From the NCBI GenBank assembly GCA_944349765.1, contig CALVNN010000012.1:1-32500 (forward strand): a stretch of 32,500 bases of DNA, in the 5' to 3' direction. The position numbers and the translations under genes are program-made. This document shows positions 8,950 through 16,925 of the stretch, piece by piece. The first letter of the stretch is position 1. The number at the start of each line of letters is the position of its first letter. Source of the DNA: an uncultured Clostridia bacterium (GTDB lineage: Bacteria; Bacillota; Clostridia; Christensenellales; UBA1242). The notes beneath the pieces are model-generated. The model was given only the letters and a program-made list of their open reading frames with translations, was not told the origin of the DNA and did no database searches.

Positions 8950-10266
8950 ATGAAAAAAAATGATATACTAGAAGTCAAAATTATAGACATTGGCGTAAAC
9001 GGAGAAGGCATAGCAAAGATAGATAACTATGTAATTTTTGTGCCGTTTGCACTAAAAGACGAACTCGTACAAGTAAAATTACTAAAGGTGAACAAAAATT
9101 TTGCCTATGCAAAAATAGTTAATATTATAAATGCTAGTGAATTCAGAGCCAAGCCGAAGTGTCCTGTTTTTATGAAGTGCGGTGGATGCAATCTACAACA
9201 TACCGCTTATTCTAATCAGTTACAAATTAAGACTAACATTGTGTATAATACGTTAAATAAAATGTTAAAAAAGCCATTTTCTGTCAACCCTACCATTGCG
9301 AGCCCAAAGTCTTATGGGTATCGCAATAAGATGCAATTCCCTGTAAACAAAAATGGTATTGGTATGTATGCACTCAACTCGCATAGATTGATACCTCTTG
9401 ATGAATGTCCGTTATCTCAAGATTGGTGCAAAAAACTAATAGGTATCATCCACGACTATCGGAGCAAAAGTCATATTAGTCTATACGATGAAGAAAGTGG
9501 AAAAGGAACATTAAGAAATGTATTAGCCAGAGTTAATGAAGATAGCATAATGGTAACAATTGTGTGTAATGGGATTCCTACTCACCTAGAGATACTTAGC
9601 TCTTTACTACAAAATAATTTTAAAAAATACGGACTTTATTACAACATTAACAAACTAAAAAACAATACTATCTTGACTAATGAGTTTGTACACGTTAGCG
9701 GTATAAAAGAACAAACTAGCATAGACTTTGGAATACGACATACACTTTTGCCTTTGAGCTTTGCACAAATAAACAGAGAGGTTCAAAATCTTATATACGC
9801 AAAAGTACTCGAACTTATAGATAATGACATTGTGATAGATGCATATAGCGGTGCAGGTCTTTTGAGTGCTATCTTATGCACAAAAGCAAAAGAAGTCTAT
9901 GGGATAGAGATAATAAAAGAAGCTACCGACAATGCAAATACCTTAAAAGCAATAAATAGTATAGATAATTTGACAAACATAAATGGAGATTGTGCCATTG
10001 AGCTTCCTAAGTTGATCAGTACACTACCACCTTCAACTGTGATACTTGACCCGCCTAGAAAGGGTTGTGATAAAAGGGTGATAGCTGCTCTAATTTCAAG
10101 CAAACCAAACAAAATAATCTATATTAGTTGCAATCCAGCGACCTTAGCACGTGATTTAAGCTATTTAGAGGATTATTATAATATAGAATTTATTCAACCT
10201 TACGATATGTTTCCACAAACAAAACATATAGAGACTTTGGTTAGTCTTAAAAAAATTAATGAATAA
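8950..10266 (+). CDS. rlmD: 23S rRNA (uracil-C5)-methyltransferase, RlmD/RumA family
   Basis: Methylates C5 of a uridine, most likely U1939 in 23S rRNA; TrmA-type tRNA activity cannot be excluded from sequence. There is an N-terminal TRAM domain (residues 1-60). An Fe-S cluster site C71-x5-C77-x2-C80 follows, with C153 as probable fourth ligand. The SAM fold contains DAYSGAGLLS, then DPPRKGCD, and the catalytic Cys is in SCNPATLARDL (C394). 438 aa is a normal length. I take ATG 8950; a TTG at 8944 is in frame but neither has a Shine-Dalgarno site. Firmicutes often carry two paralogues (RlmCD/RlmD types), so the exact target is uncertain. It is followed by ldh after 45 bp. Confidence 0.88.
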   Translation: MKKNDILEVKIIDIGVNGEGIAKIDNYVIFVPFALKDELVQVKLLKVNKNFAYAKIVNIINASEFRAKPKCPVFMKCGGCNLQHTAYSNQLQIKTNIVYNTLNKMLKKPFSVNPTIASPKSYGYRNKMQFPVNKNGIGMYALNSHRLIPLDECPLSQDWCKKLIGIIHDYRSKSHISLYDEESGKGTLRNVLARVNEDSIMVTIVCNGIPTHLEILSSLLQNNFKKYGLYYNINKLKNNTILTNEFVHVSGIKEQTSIDFGIRHTLLPLSFAQINREVQNLIYAKVLELIDNDIVIDAYSGAGLLSAILCTKAKEVYGIEIIKEATDNANTLKAINSIDNLTNINGDCAIELPKLISTLPPSTVILDPPRKGCDKRVIAALISSKPNKIIYISCNPATLARDLSYLEDYYNIEFIQPYDMFPQTKHIETLVSLKKINE

Positions 10267-10311
10267 AAAATATAAAATATCAAAAATTAAATAAAAAAGG
10301 ACAAGTATAAA

Positions 10312-11220
10312 ATGAATAAGATAGCAGTTATTGGATGCGGAAATGTTGGTATGGCTTACGCTTATGCTTTGACTATATCAAATTTGCCAGTTGATGAAAT
10401 AGTATTAATAGACATAGCTCAAGACAAGATAGAGGGAGAAGCAATGGACTTGTCCCATTCAGCTATTTTTAGAAGTAATAAGTGCAAGATATATGCAGGT
10501 TCTTATGAAGATTGTTGCGACGCAAAAATAGTGGTTATTAGCGCAGGCAGAAATCAAAACATTGGAGAAACGAGAACGGATTTAATAGATAAAAATGTTG
10601 CAATTTTTAATTCTATAATAAGTAGTATAAAAGAAAGTGGCTTTGATGGTATTTACTTAATAGCTACAAACCCACTCGACGTAATGACCTATGTTACTTT
10701 AAAACTATCCAACACCACCCCAAATAAAGTAATAGGTAGCGGTACTACATTAGACACCACAAGATTAAAAAGCCTTATCAGTGATAAGACATCTATAGAT
10801 CCCGATAACATACACGCATTCGTTATAGGCGAACACGGAGACAGTGAAATGATTCCTTGGAGTTTGTGCCGAATTGGGCTTAATCAAATAGATGAATTTT
10901 TAACTGATAAAGATAAGGAAAATTTGCTTCATACAGTCAGACAGAGTGCATATGAAATAATAAAACTCAAAGGCAATACCGCCTATGGCATAGGTATGTG
11001 CCTAATGAAAATAACGGAAGCAATACTTAATGATGACAATACTATAATGACAGTATCCACTTACGATGAAAATAATAAAATTTATTACGGATACCCAAGT
11101 GTCATTAATGCAAATGGAGCTATTAGACAAGTAGATATTGCATTAACTAACAAAGAAAAAACACAATTAGAAAATTCTATCAGTCAAATAAAAAGTAATA
11201 TAAAACATATCAATATGTAA
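10312..11220 (+). CDS. ldh: L-lactate dehydrogenase
   Basis: NAD-dependent reduction of pyruvate to L-lactate, regenerating NAD in fermentation. The Rossmann motif is GCGNVG (8-13) and the NAD-selecting acid is in IDIAQ (33-37). The active-site loop reads NQNIGETR, with Q82 where malate dehydrogenases have Arg; this favours lactate over malate. The D148-x2-R151 substrate pair and catalytic H175 in GEHGDSE are present. 302 aa is close to the family norm of about 315. AAGGA lies 10 nt before ATG. It is co-oriented with rlmD and ends at a shared bidirectional terminator. Confidence 0.93.
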   Translation: MNKIAVIGCGNVGMAYAYALTISNLPVDEIVLIDIAQDKIEGEAMDLSHSAIFRSNKCKIYAGSYEDCCDAKIVVISAGRNQNIGETRTDLIDKNVAIFNSIISSIKESGFDGIYLIATNPLDVMTYVTLKLSNTTPNKVIGSGTTLDTTRLKSLISDKTSIDPDNIHAFVIGEHGDSEMIPWSLCRIGLNQIDEFLTDKDKENLLHTVRQSAYEIIKLKGNTAYGIGMCLMKITEAILNDDNTIMTVSTYDENNKIYYGYPSVINANGAIRQVDIALTNKEKTQLENSISQIKSNIKHINM

Positions 11221-11256
11221 AAAAAATTCACGGTCAAAATCCGTGAATTTTTTATT
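11221..11256. terminator. Bidirectional terminator between ldh and secG
   Basis: AAAAAATTCACGG (11221-11233) pairs perfectly with CCGTGAATTTTTT (11241-11253) around a 7-nt loop. The run of T on one strand and A on the other lets it serve both convergent genes. Confidence 0.9.
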
Positions 11257-11569
11257 AACCACCATAAAATAATTCTGGTACAAAAAATAATACAATCAAC
11301 ACCACTATAGTGATAGCAGAAATGGCAATCAAACGTTTTAGCCTACCTTCTTTAGTGCTTCCTTTATTTTGTGAATAATAAGTATCACTAATACCAGTAA
11401 TAGCACTTGCACCACTTGATGTCGTATTTAACATAAGTACAGATACGATGATGGCGATAGCTCCTACGACTATCAAACACATAAGTACAGATCTGTAAAT
11501 AGGTAATGCATTCACAAACCAGTCAGGCAACAAATAAGTACCCTCTACAAAAGTTAATAAATTAAACAT
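11255..11569 (-). CDS. secG: Protein translocase subunit SecG
   Basis: Small inner-membrane component of the SecYEG channel. 104 aa with two membrane helices (about residues 27-46 and 80-99). They flank a conserved cytosolic loop with SGASAITGISDTYY and NKGSTKEGRLKR, a form common in Clostridia. AAGGAG lies 6 nt before ATG. It has its own likely promoter and ends in the terminator shared with ldh. Confidence 0.88.
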   Translation of the reverse strand: MFNLLTFVEGTYLLPDWFVNALPIYRSVLMCLIVVGAIAIIVSVLMLNTTSSGASAITGISDTYYSQNKGSTKEGRLKRLIAISAITIVVLIVLFFVPELFYGG

Positions 11570-11598
11570 ATCTACTCCTTAAAAGTCTAGCTTCATTA

Positions 11599-11627
11599 AT
11601 GTTAACATAAATCAATCAATTATGCAA
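11599..11627 (-). promoter_or_regulatory. Likely secG promoter
   Basis: TTGCAT (11622-11627), 17-nt spacer, TAACAT (11599-11604) on the minus strand, about 25 nt upstream of the secG ribosome site. Confidence 0.5.
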
Positions 11628-11635
11628 GTATTTTT

Positions 11636-11851
11636 TTAAAATACTGCATAAACGAAAAATAGTAAGAAAATAAATAACAATATGGTAACTATCAGCCACC
11701 CAATATTATATCCACCCTTATTTTTTAGTGTCTGCCTAAAAGTCATCAGCATAGCTAAGAGTACTACGACAAAGATAACACATTGTACTACCGTACTCAT
11801 CCCTCTAAAGAAATTGAGGATGGAATCAAAAACACCTAAAAGATAAAGCAT
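11636..11851 (-). CDS. Small two-helix membrane protein, unrecognised
   Basis: 71 aa with two strongly hydrophobic segments (about residues 24-41 and 51-70). The linker between them is basic (FRQTLKNKGGYN). I chose ATG 11851 rather than ATG 11872 because AGGAGG lies 6 nt upstream of 11851. A second SecG-like or holin-like role could be imagined, but no family motif supports it. It has a perfect consensus promoter of its own and lies 66 bp upstream of secG in the same direction. Confidence 0.65.
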   Translation of the reverse strand: MLYLLGVFDSILNFFRGMSTVVQCVIFVVVLLAMLMTFRQTLKNKGGYNIGWLIVTILLFIFLLFFVYAVF

Positions 11852-11875
11852 ACTTGCCCTCCTAACATACATCTC

Positions 11876-11904
11876 ATTATATATTAAAATTCAATAAATG
11901 TCAA
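11876..11904 (-). promoter_or_regulatory. Consensus SigA promoter
   Basis: TTGACA (11899-11904), 17-nt spacer, TATAAT (11876-11881) on the minus strand. Perfect match to consensus, driving the 71-aa membrane protein and possibly secG. Confidence 0.85.
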
Positions 11905-11913
11905 TACACTATT

Positions 11914-12465
11914 TCAACTTTTAAGTCCACTTAAAGCGACCAAACTATTAGGTAATAAAGCAATCTGCTCTTTACAAAAATCTTCATCCATCAGCTCTTC
12001 TTTGATACATATATTGAAAGCATACTCCCTAAAACCAGCTATTTTTAGAGCATCTTTTGGTTCAAGCAACTTATACGCAGCAATAACAAACCTATTTAAT
12101 TTATCAAAATCAGTTGTTTTGGCTCTTTTTAGAGAATTAGCTACTTTTTCAAATAAACCTGTATAGTCGTTTTGAACATCGTTGCCCACATTTATGATTT
12201 CATTTATAAGGATTGGATTTCTTAAATACTTCTCTAAAATCTCTCTAGAGAGTTGCACCTTATGGGTACTATCCAAAGCTCTAGCATTGACTATAGCAAA
12301 CTCCATATCTTTATCCTCATAAAACATTGTATCCAAATTTTTAGAGCGAACTAAAGTCAATCTATCTGGATAAATACCCCTACCATTCGTATATTGTACA
12401 GGCAAGAAAAAATTGTTAATGTAGTACGCAATCTCTTGCCACTTTTCAGCATTTATCTTGTACAT
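11914..12465 (-). CDS. Unrecognised 183-aa soluble protein
   Basis: I do not recognise a family. The N-terminal third is aromatic-rich (KWQEIAYYINNFFLPVQY, residues 8-25). The rest is predicted helical, with charged stretches near 95-150. No signal peptide, membrane segment or metal motif is seen. AAGGTGG lies 6 nt before ATG. It follows the HicB-like gene by 20 bp on the same strand, so the two are probably one transcript, but nothing in its sequence resembles a HicA toxin. Confidence 0.7.
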   Translation of the reverse strand: MYKINAEKWQEIAYYINNFFLPVQYTNGRGIYPDRLTLVRSKNLDTMFYEDKDMEFAIVNARALDSTHKVQLSREILEKYLRNPILINEIINVGNDVQNDYTGLFEKVANSLKRAKTTDFDKLNRFVIAAYKLLEPKDALKIAGFREYAFNICIKEELMDEDFCKEQIALLPNSLVALSGLKS

Positions 12466-12485
12466 ACAATACCACCTTTTAAATT

Positions 12486-12776
12486 TTAAAAAATTATTGT
12501 AATGTCGTCATCCTCATCATTTTGAATAGAAGCATCTATAAACATCATTGTATTATCAGGATATTTCACTTTAAAATCTTCAAAATTTGTAGGTTTTGGT
12601 AAGTTCGCATCAAACTTATTTACACATTGCAAGTAAATCTTTAATTGACTTTTTGCGTCAATTACAGCATCCTCTAGTGTATCTCCTTCGGCAACAATAT
12701 TTACATCTGGAACCACAATAACAAAAGGTTCGTCTTCAGTTTTATCATACACAATAGCTGGATAAACAAACAACAT
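12486..12776 (-). CDS. HicB-like antitoxin-family protein, orphan
   Basis: 96 aa. The N-terminal half has the HicB/UPF0150 pattern: YPAIVYDKTEDEPFVIVVPD is followed by AEGDTLEDAVIDAKSQLKIYL (about residues 5-50), the partial RNase H-like fold of HicB antitoxins. The C-terminal 45 residues are acidic (QNDEDDD) and show no clear ribbon-helix-helix or HTH. HicB normally partners with a ~60-aa HicA mRNA interferase containing a conserved His. No such ORF is visible within 1 kb on either strand, so this looks like a solitary HicB. AGGAG lies 9 nt before ATG. Confidence 0.7.
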   Translation of the reverse strand: MLFVYPAIVYDKTEDEPFVIVVPDVNIVAEGDTLEDAVIDAKSQLKIYLQCVNKFDANLPKPTNFEDFKVKYPDNTMMFIDASIQNDEDDDITIIF

Positions 12777-12819
12777 ACAAATAGTCTCCTATTGAAAAGT
12801 AAACATACTAATATGTAAT

Positions 12820-12848
12820 AGAATATCACAATTTTTGTTATTTGTAAA
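12820..12848 (-). promoter_or_regulatory. Likely promoter of HicB-like/183-aa pair
   Basis: TTTACA (12843-12848), 17-nt spacer, TATTCT (12820-12825) on the minus strand, upstream of the HicB-like gene. Confidence 0.45.
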
Positions 12849-12884
12849 ATATAATAGACTACTTTTTTTATTTTTTTAAAAAAA

Positions 12885-12919
12885 ATAAATCTTAGCATCA
12901 AAAATCAGCTAAGATTTAT
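12885..12919 (-). terminator. Terminator of the 97-aa gene
   Basis: ATAAATCTTAGC and GCTAAGATTTAT form a 12-bp stem (12885-12896 with 12908-12919) around an 11-nt loop. On the minus strand it is followed by a T run, so it ends transcripts coming from the 97-aa gene. Confidence 0.8.
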
Positions 12920-12960
12920 AAAATTAATTATCTTACTAAATCAATATCATTGTATAAATA

Positions 12961-13254
12961 TTACAAAGCCCTTCCGCAGTCTTTTGTATTTACCGCAGAT
13001 TTTACCTGAGCTTCGGTAGCTAAGTTGGCCTTATATAGCTTAAATAGCTCTTCTTTGCCATGAGTAGTCTTCTCATTGCTCACATCTATGGTCTTAGCCT
13101 CACAAGCCGTCTTGCTCCTAAGCTCACATGGAACTATCTCAATCTTGTCGTCTTTCTGAAGAACAACACCCTTGTCCCATCTACCAACAACTTTGTAACC
13201 ATCTTTAATCATTGTATTAACAATTTTAAAAGAATTATTACTTAATTGATTCAT
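12961..13254 (-). CDS. Unrecognised 97-aa protein
   Basis: No family recognised. It is small and soluble, with a mixed beta/alpha appearance. The first 50 residues contain GYKVVGRWDKGVVLQKDD, then a Cys/Lys-rich stretch (PCELRSKTACEAK); three cysteines in total. ATG 13254 is chosen because AGGTGA lies 6 nt upstream; the in-frame TTG at 13260 is too close to it. It has its own promoter and its own terminator, so it is a monocistronic unit placed after rpoC. It occupies the place where rpsL often lies but is not a ribosomal protein. Confidence 0.65.
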   Translation of the reverse strand: MNQLSNNSFKIVNTMIKDGYKVVGRWDKGVVLQKDDKIEIVPCELRSKTACEAKTIDVSNEKTTHGKEELFKLYKANLATEAQVKSAVNTKDCGRAL

Positions 13255-13272
13255 CAACAATCACCTGCCTAA

Positions 13273-13301
13273 ATTATAATAGGTTTCCCTTTAATTTACA
13301 A
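13273..13301 (-). promoter_or_regulatory. Promoter of the 97-aa gene
   Basis: TTGTAA (13296-13301), 17-nt spacer, TATAAT (13273-13278) on the minus strand. Predicted leader of only about 12 nt. Confidence 0.65.
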
Positions 13302-13354
13302 GTAAATAATAACACACTATCTTAAAAAAGTAAATACCCTTTAGCAAAAATATT

Positions 13355-16300
13355 TTAAATTTCTTCTTGTGCGTTTTCTACAAATGTATTAGGAATTGTA
13401 TCTTCGACTACTTTAGGTGCGATGTTAGTGTAATCCTTCAAACCAGTACCAGCAGGAATCAATTTACCTATCATAATATTTTCTTTAAGTCCTACCAAAT
13501 TATCTACCTTACCCTTAACTGAGGCATCAGTAAGCACTTTTGAGGTCTCTTGGAACGAAGCAGCAGATAAGAAGCTTTCGGTACTTAAAGATGCTTTAGT
13601 GATACCCAATACTTCTCTTCTTACCATTGCAGGTACACCACCTTCCATAAGGACTCTTTCGTTCTCTTCTTCAGCCTTAAATACGTCTACAAGCTCGCCA
13701 GAGATAAGATTTGTATCACCTGTGCTCTCAACTCTTACTTTCCTTAACATTTGACGAATTATTATTTCTATATGTTTTGGATTAATGCTAATATCTTGTG
13801 CCTTATAAACAGCAACAACTTCTTTTAGCAAATACTCCTCTACACCCTTCACACCCTTCGTTCTCAAGATATCTTTAGGGTTCGCAGAACCTTCAGACAA
13901 AATAGTACCAGGCTCTACCATATCACCCTCATTAACCTTTAGCCTTACACCAAAAGGTAACAAGTAGCTCACATCGCCATCGCTAGATTTTACGACTACC
14001 TCATAACGTTTATCCACTTGATTAATAGTTACCTTACCACTAACTTCACTTATATAAGCCATACCCTTTGGCGTCTTAGCTTCAAATATCTCTTCAACAC
14101 GAGGCAAACCTTGAGTAATATCTTCTCCACCTACAACACCTGCAGAGAAGTTCTTCATACTAAGCTGAGTACCAGGCTCACCAATAGATTGAGCGGCAAT
14201 GATACCTACGGCTTCGCCAATAGGCACTACTTCATTGTTAGACATATTCTTGCCGTAACACTTAGCACATACACCATTTTTGCACTTGCAAGTAAATAAA
14301 GTTCTTATAGCTACTTCTTTGATACCAGCATCTACAATAGCTTTTGCTTGTGCACGTGTAATCATAGTGTTAGCAGGAACTATTACTTCATTAGTATTAG
14401 GATCTATTACTTCATTAACAGTAAATCTACCAACAATTCTATCTTCAAGGCTCATAAGAATGTTGTCATCGTTAGCAAATTCTCTTACTACCATACCTTT
14501 AACAGATTCATTAAGGCTTGCAAAGCAATCCTCTTCAGTAACAACAATTTCTTGTGCTACATTTACTAATCTTCTAGTCAAATATCCAGACTCACTAGTC
14601 TTAATAGCCGTATCAGAAATAACCTTACGACCACCACGAGATGATATAAAGTACTCTATAGGTGAGAAACCACGCTTGTAGTTTGACTTAATGGCTACGT
14701 CGACCTTTTGGTTAGAGTTGTTAGCAATAAGTCCACGCATACCAGCCATTTGGTTCAACTGTCCGTCACTACCACGAGAACCAGATTTAATGATTATCTT
14801 CAAATCATTGAAATCATCCATACAATCCATTACGTGCTTACGCAATTCTTCACTTGCTTGTGCCCAAATTTCAATGTTTTTAGCTCTTTTTTCGTCAAGC
14901 GTTATAAGTCCACGTGCGTAATTCTTTTCTACTTTTGCTACTTTTTCTTCGCCTTCTTTTATAAGTATAGCTCGTTGCTCAGATTCTACCACATCAAACA
15001 AATTCATCGTGATACCGCTAAGTGTAGCGTACTTAAATCCCAAAGCTTTCAAATCATCAAGCATTTTTACTGTAGGTGTTGCACCGAGTTTATCGTATGC
15101 GTACTCGGTAATCTTACCAAAAATACCTTTATTAGCTGGGAAATCAATTTCGTAAGTAAGAGCATTCTCTCTCTTCGACCTATCCACAAAGCCAAGACAT
15201 TGAGGCACACATCTATTGAATAATATTCTACCAACAGAAGTCTCTACTCTACCAACAATGTGTTCGCCCTCAAAATCAGCCTCTTTTCGTACCCAAATCT
15301 TAGCTTGCAGATCAAGGTTACCAGTCTCATGTGCCATAATAGCCTCATCTTCGCTGGTATAGGCATTCCCCTCGCCCTTAGCGTTAGGTCTGTATATAGT
15401 CAAATAATAACCACCCAACACTATATCCACACTTGGTGTACAAATTGGCTTACCATCTGAAGGTTTTAAAAGGTTGTTTGTAGATAGTAGTATTGTACGA
15501 GCTTCGGCTTGTGCTTCGAGACTAAGTGGAATATGCACTGGCATTTGGTCACCATCAAAGTCAGCGTGGAAGCCCTTACATACCAAAGGATGCACTTGTA
15601 TAGCTCTACCTTCTATAAGAACAGGCTCAAAAGCTTGTATACCTAACTTATGAAGTGTAGGTGCACGGTTCAAAAGTACTGGATGGTCTTTGATGACCTT
15701 ATCTAACACATCCCAAACAACAGGTTTTGTACGATCAATCATACGTTTTGCACTCTTGATATTGTGCGTTGCATTCATTTTTACTAATTCATGCATTATA
15801 AATGGCTTAAATAGCTCCAACGCCATTTCTTTAGGAAGTCCGCATTGATACATCTTAAGTTCTGGACCAACAACAATAACAGAACGTCCAGAATAGTCAA
15901 CACGCTTTCCTAGTAAGTTTTGACGGAAACGACCTTGCTTACCACTAAGCATAGCTGTGAGTGACTTAAGTTCTCTTTGCTTAGGTCCTTGAATAGCCTT
16001 ACCACGCTTTCCATTTTCAATCAAAGCGTCTACAGACTCTTGTAGCATACGCTTTTCGTTACGAATAATTACGTTTGGAGCACCCATTTCTATAAGCTTT
16101 TTCAAACGGTTATTTCTATTTATAACTCTTCTATATAGATCATTCAAATCACTACTAGCTATACGTCCACCATCAAGCTGCACCATAGGTCTAAGTTCTG
16201 GTGGCATAACAGGAATAACATCAAGTATCATCCATTCAGGTTTGTTGCCACTCTTAATAAAAGCTTCAACTACTTCAAGCTTCTTTGTAGCCTTGATCTT

Positions 16301-16909
16301 CTTCTGACCTTTATCTTTTTCAACTATTTGTTTTAATTCATCACGTTCTTTTTCAAGGTTAACTTGTTTCAACAATTCCTTAACAGCTTCAGCACCCATT
16401 CCAGCCTTAAAGCTACCTTCACCATAAAGTTCTTCAGCTTCCCTATACTCTTTATCAGTAAGGATTTGTTTGTAAGCCAAAGGTGTTGTTCCTGGGTCAG
16501 TAACAACATAAGTCACATAATATAAGATGTGTTCAAGATTTTTTGGAGTAATATCAAGCAAAGTACCTATACGAGAAGGTACACCTCTAAAAAACCAAAT
16601 ATGACTAACTGGAGTAGCTAACTCTATGTGTCCCATCCTTTCTCTTCGAACACTAGACTTAGTAACTTCTACTCCGCACTTATCGCAAATAACGCCTTTA
16701 TATCTTATAAGTTTATATTTGCCACAACGACATCTCCAGTCTTTGGTTGGTCCAAAGATTTTTTCGCAAAACAAACCATCAGGTTCTGGTTTTTGCGTTC
16801 TATAGTTAATGGTCTCAGGCTTTGTAACCTCACCATACGACCATTCTCTTATCTTCTCTGGCGATGCTAGACCTATTCTAATAGAATCAAAATTATTTAA
16901 TTCAAACAT
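13355..16909 (-). CDS. rpoC: RNA polymerase beta-prime subunit, divergent active site
   Basis: Catalytic subunit of RNA polymerase, full length at 1184 aa. Conserved parts include the N-terminal zinc finger ([17 protein letters not shown]), the lid/rudder region ([19 protein letters not shown]), [28 protein letters not shown] and the second zinc site ([15 protein letters not shown]). The three Mg-binding Asp are present at D450, D452 and D454. Unusual residues cluster at the catalytic centre. The NADFDGD motif reads HADFDGD (H448), and the later P[ST]QD reads PSVD (V494). The bridge-helix start reads SRGGRKVIS (757-765). The trigger helix reads SMKNFSAG, with S922 at the usual catalytic-His position. 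The reading frame is intact, so this is not decay. It follows rpoB by 16 bp with AAAGGAG before ATG. Confidence 0.98.
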   Translation of the reverse strand: MFELNNFDSIRIGLASPEKIREWSYGEVTKPETINYRTQKPEPDGLFCEKIFGPTKDWRCRCGKYKLIRYKGVICDKCGVEVTKSSVRRERMGHIELATPVSHIWFFRGVPSRIGTLLDITPKNLEHILYYVTYVVTDPGTTPLAYKQILTDKEYREAEELYGEGSFKAGMGAEAVKELLKQVNLEKERDELKQIVEKDKGQKKIKATKKLEVVEAFIKSGNKPEWMILDVIPVMPPELRPMVQLDGGRIASSDLNDLYRRVINRNNRLKKLIEMGAPNVIIRNEKRMLQESVDALIENGKRGKAIQGPKQRELKSLTAMLSGKQGRFRQNLLGKRVDYSGRSVIVVGPELKMYQCGLPKEMALELFKPFIMHELVKMNATHNIKSAKRMIDRTKPVVWDVLDKVIKDHPVLLNRAPTLHKLGIQAFEPVLIEGRAIQVHPLVCKGFHADFDGDQMPVHIPLSLEAQAEARTILLSTNNLLKPSDGKPICTPSVDIVLGGYYLTIYRPNAKGEGNAYTSEDEAIMAHETGNLDLQAKIWVRKEADFEGEHIVGRVETSVGRILFNRCVPQCLGFVDRSKRENALTYEIDFPANKGIFGKITEYAYDKLGATPTVKMLDDLKALGFKYATLSGITMNLFDVVESEQRAILIKEGEEKVAKVEKNYARGLITLDEKRAKNIEIWAQASEELRKHVMDCMDDFNDLKIIIKSGSRGSDGQLNQMAGMRGLIANNSNQKVDVAIKSNYKRGFSPIEYFISSRGGRKVISDTAIKTSESGYLTRRLVNVAQEIVVTEEDCFASLNESVKGMVVREFANDDNILMSLEDRIVGRFTVNEVIDPNTNEVIVPANTMITRAQAKAIVDAGIKEVAIRTLFTCKCKNGVCAKCYGKNMSNNEVVPIGEAVGIIAAQSIGEPGTQLSMKNFSAGVVGGEDITQGLPRVEEIFEAKTPKGMAYISEVSGKVTINQVDKRYEVVVKSSDGDVSYLLPFGVRLKVNEGDMVEPGTILSEGSANPKDILRTKGVKGVEEYLLKEVVAVYKAQDISINPKHIEIIIRQMLRKVRVESTGDTNLISGELVDVFKAEEENERVLMEGGVPAMVRREVLGITKASLSTESFLSAASFQETSKVLTDASVKGKVDNLVGLKENIMIGKLIPAGTGLKDYTNIAPKVVEDTIPNTFVENAQEEI

Positions 16910-16925
16910 ATCTAATCTCCTTTAA

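Noticed and set aside
11636-11872. Longer start (ATG 11872) for the small membrane protein
   Set aside because: AGGAGG sits 6 nt before ATG 11851, and the longer start would lie at the predicted transcription start with no ribosome site.
12701-12901. 66-aa hydrophobic ORF upstream of the HicB-like gene
   Set aside because: It overlaps the HicB-like start in another frame, is made of AT-rich promoter and terminator DNA, and has no ribosome site.
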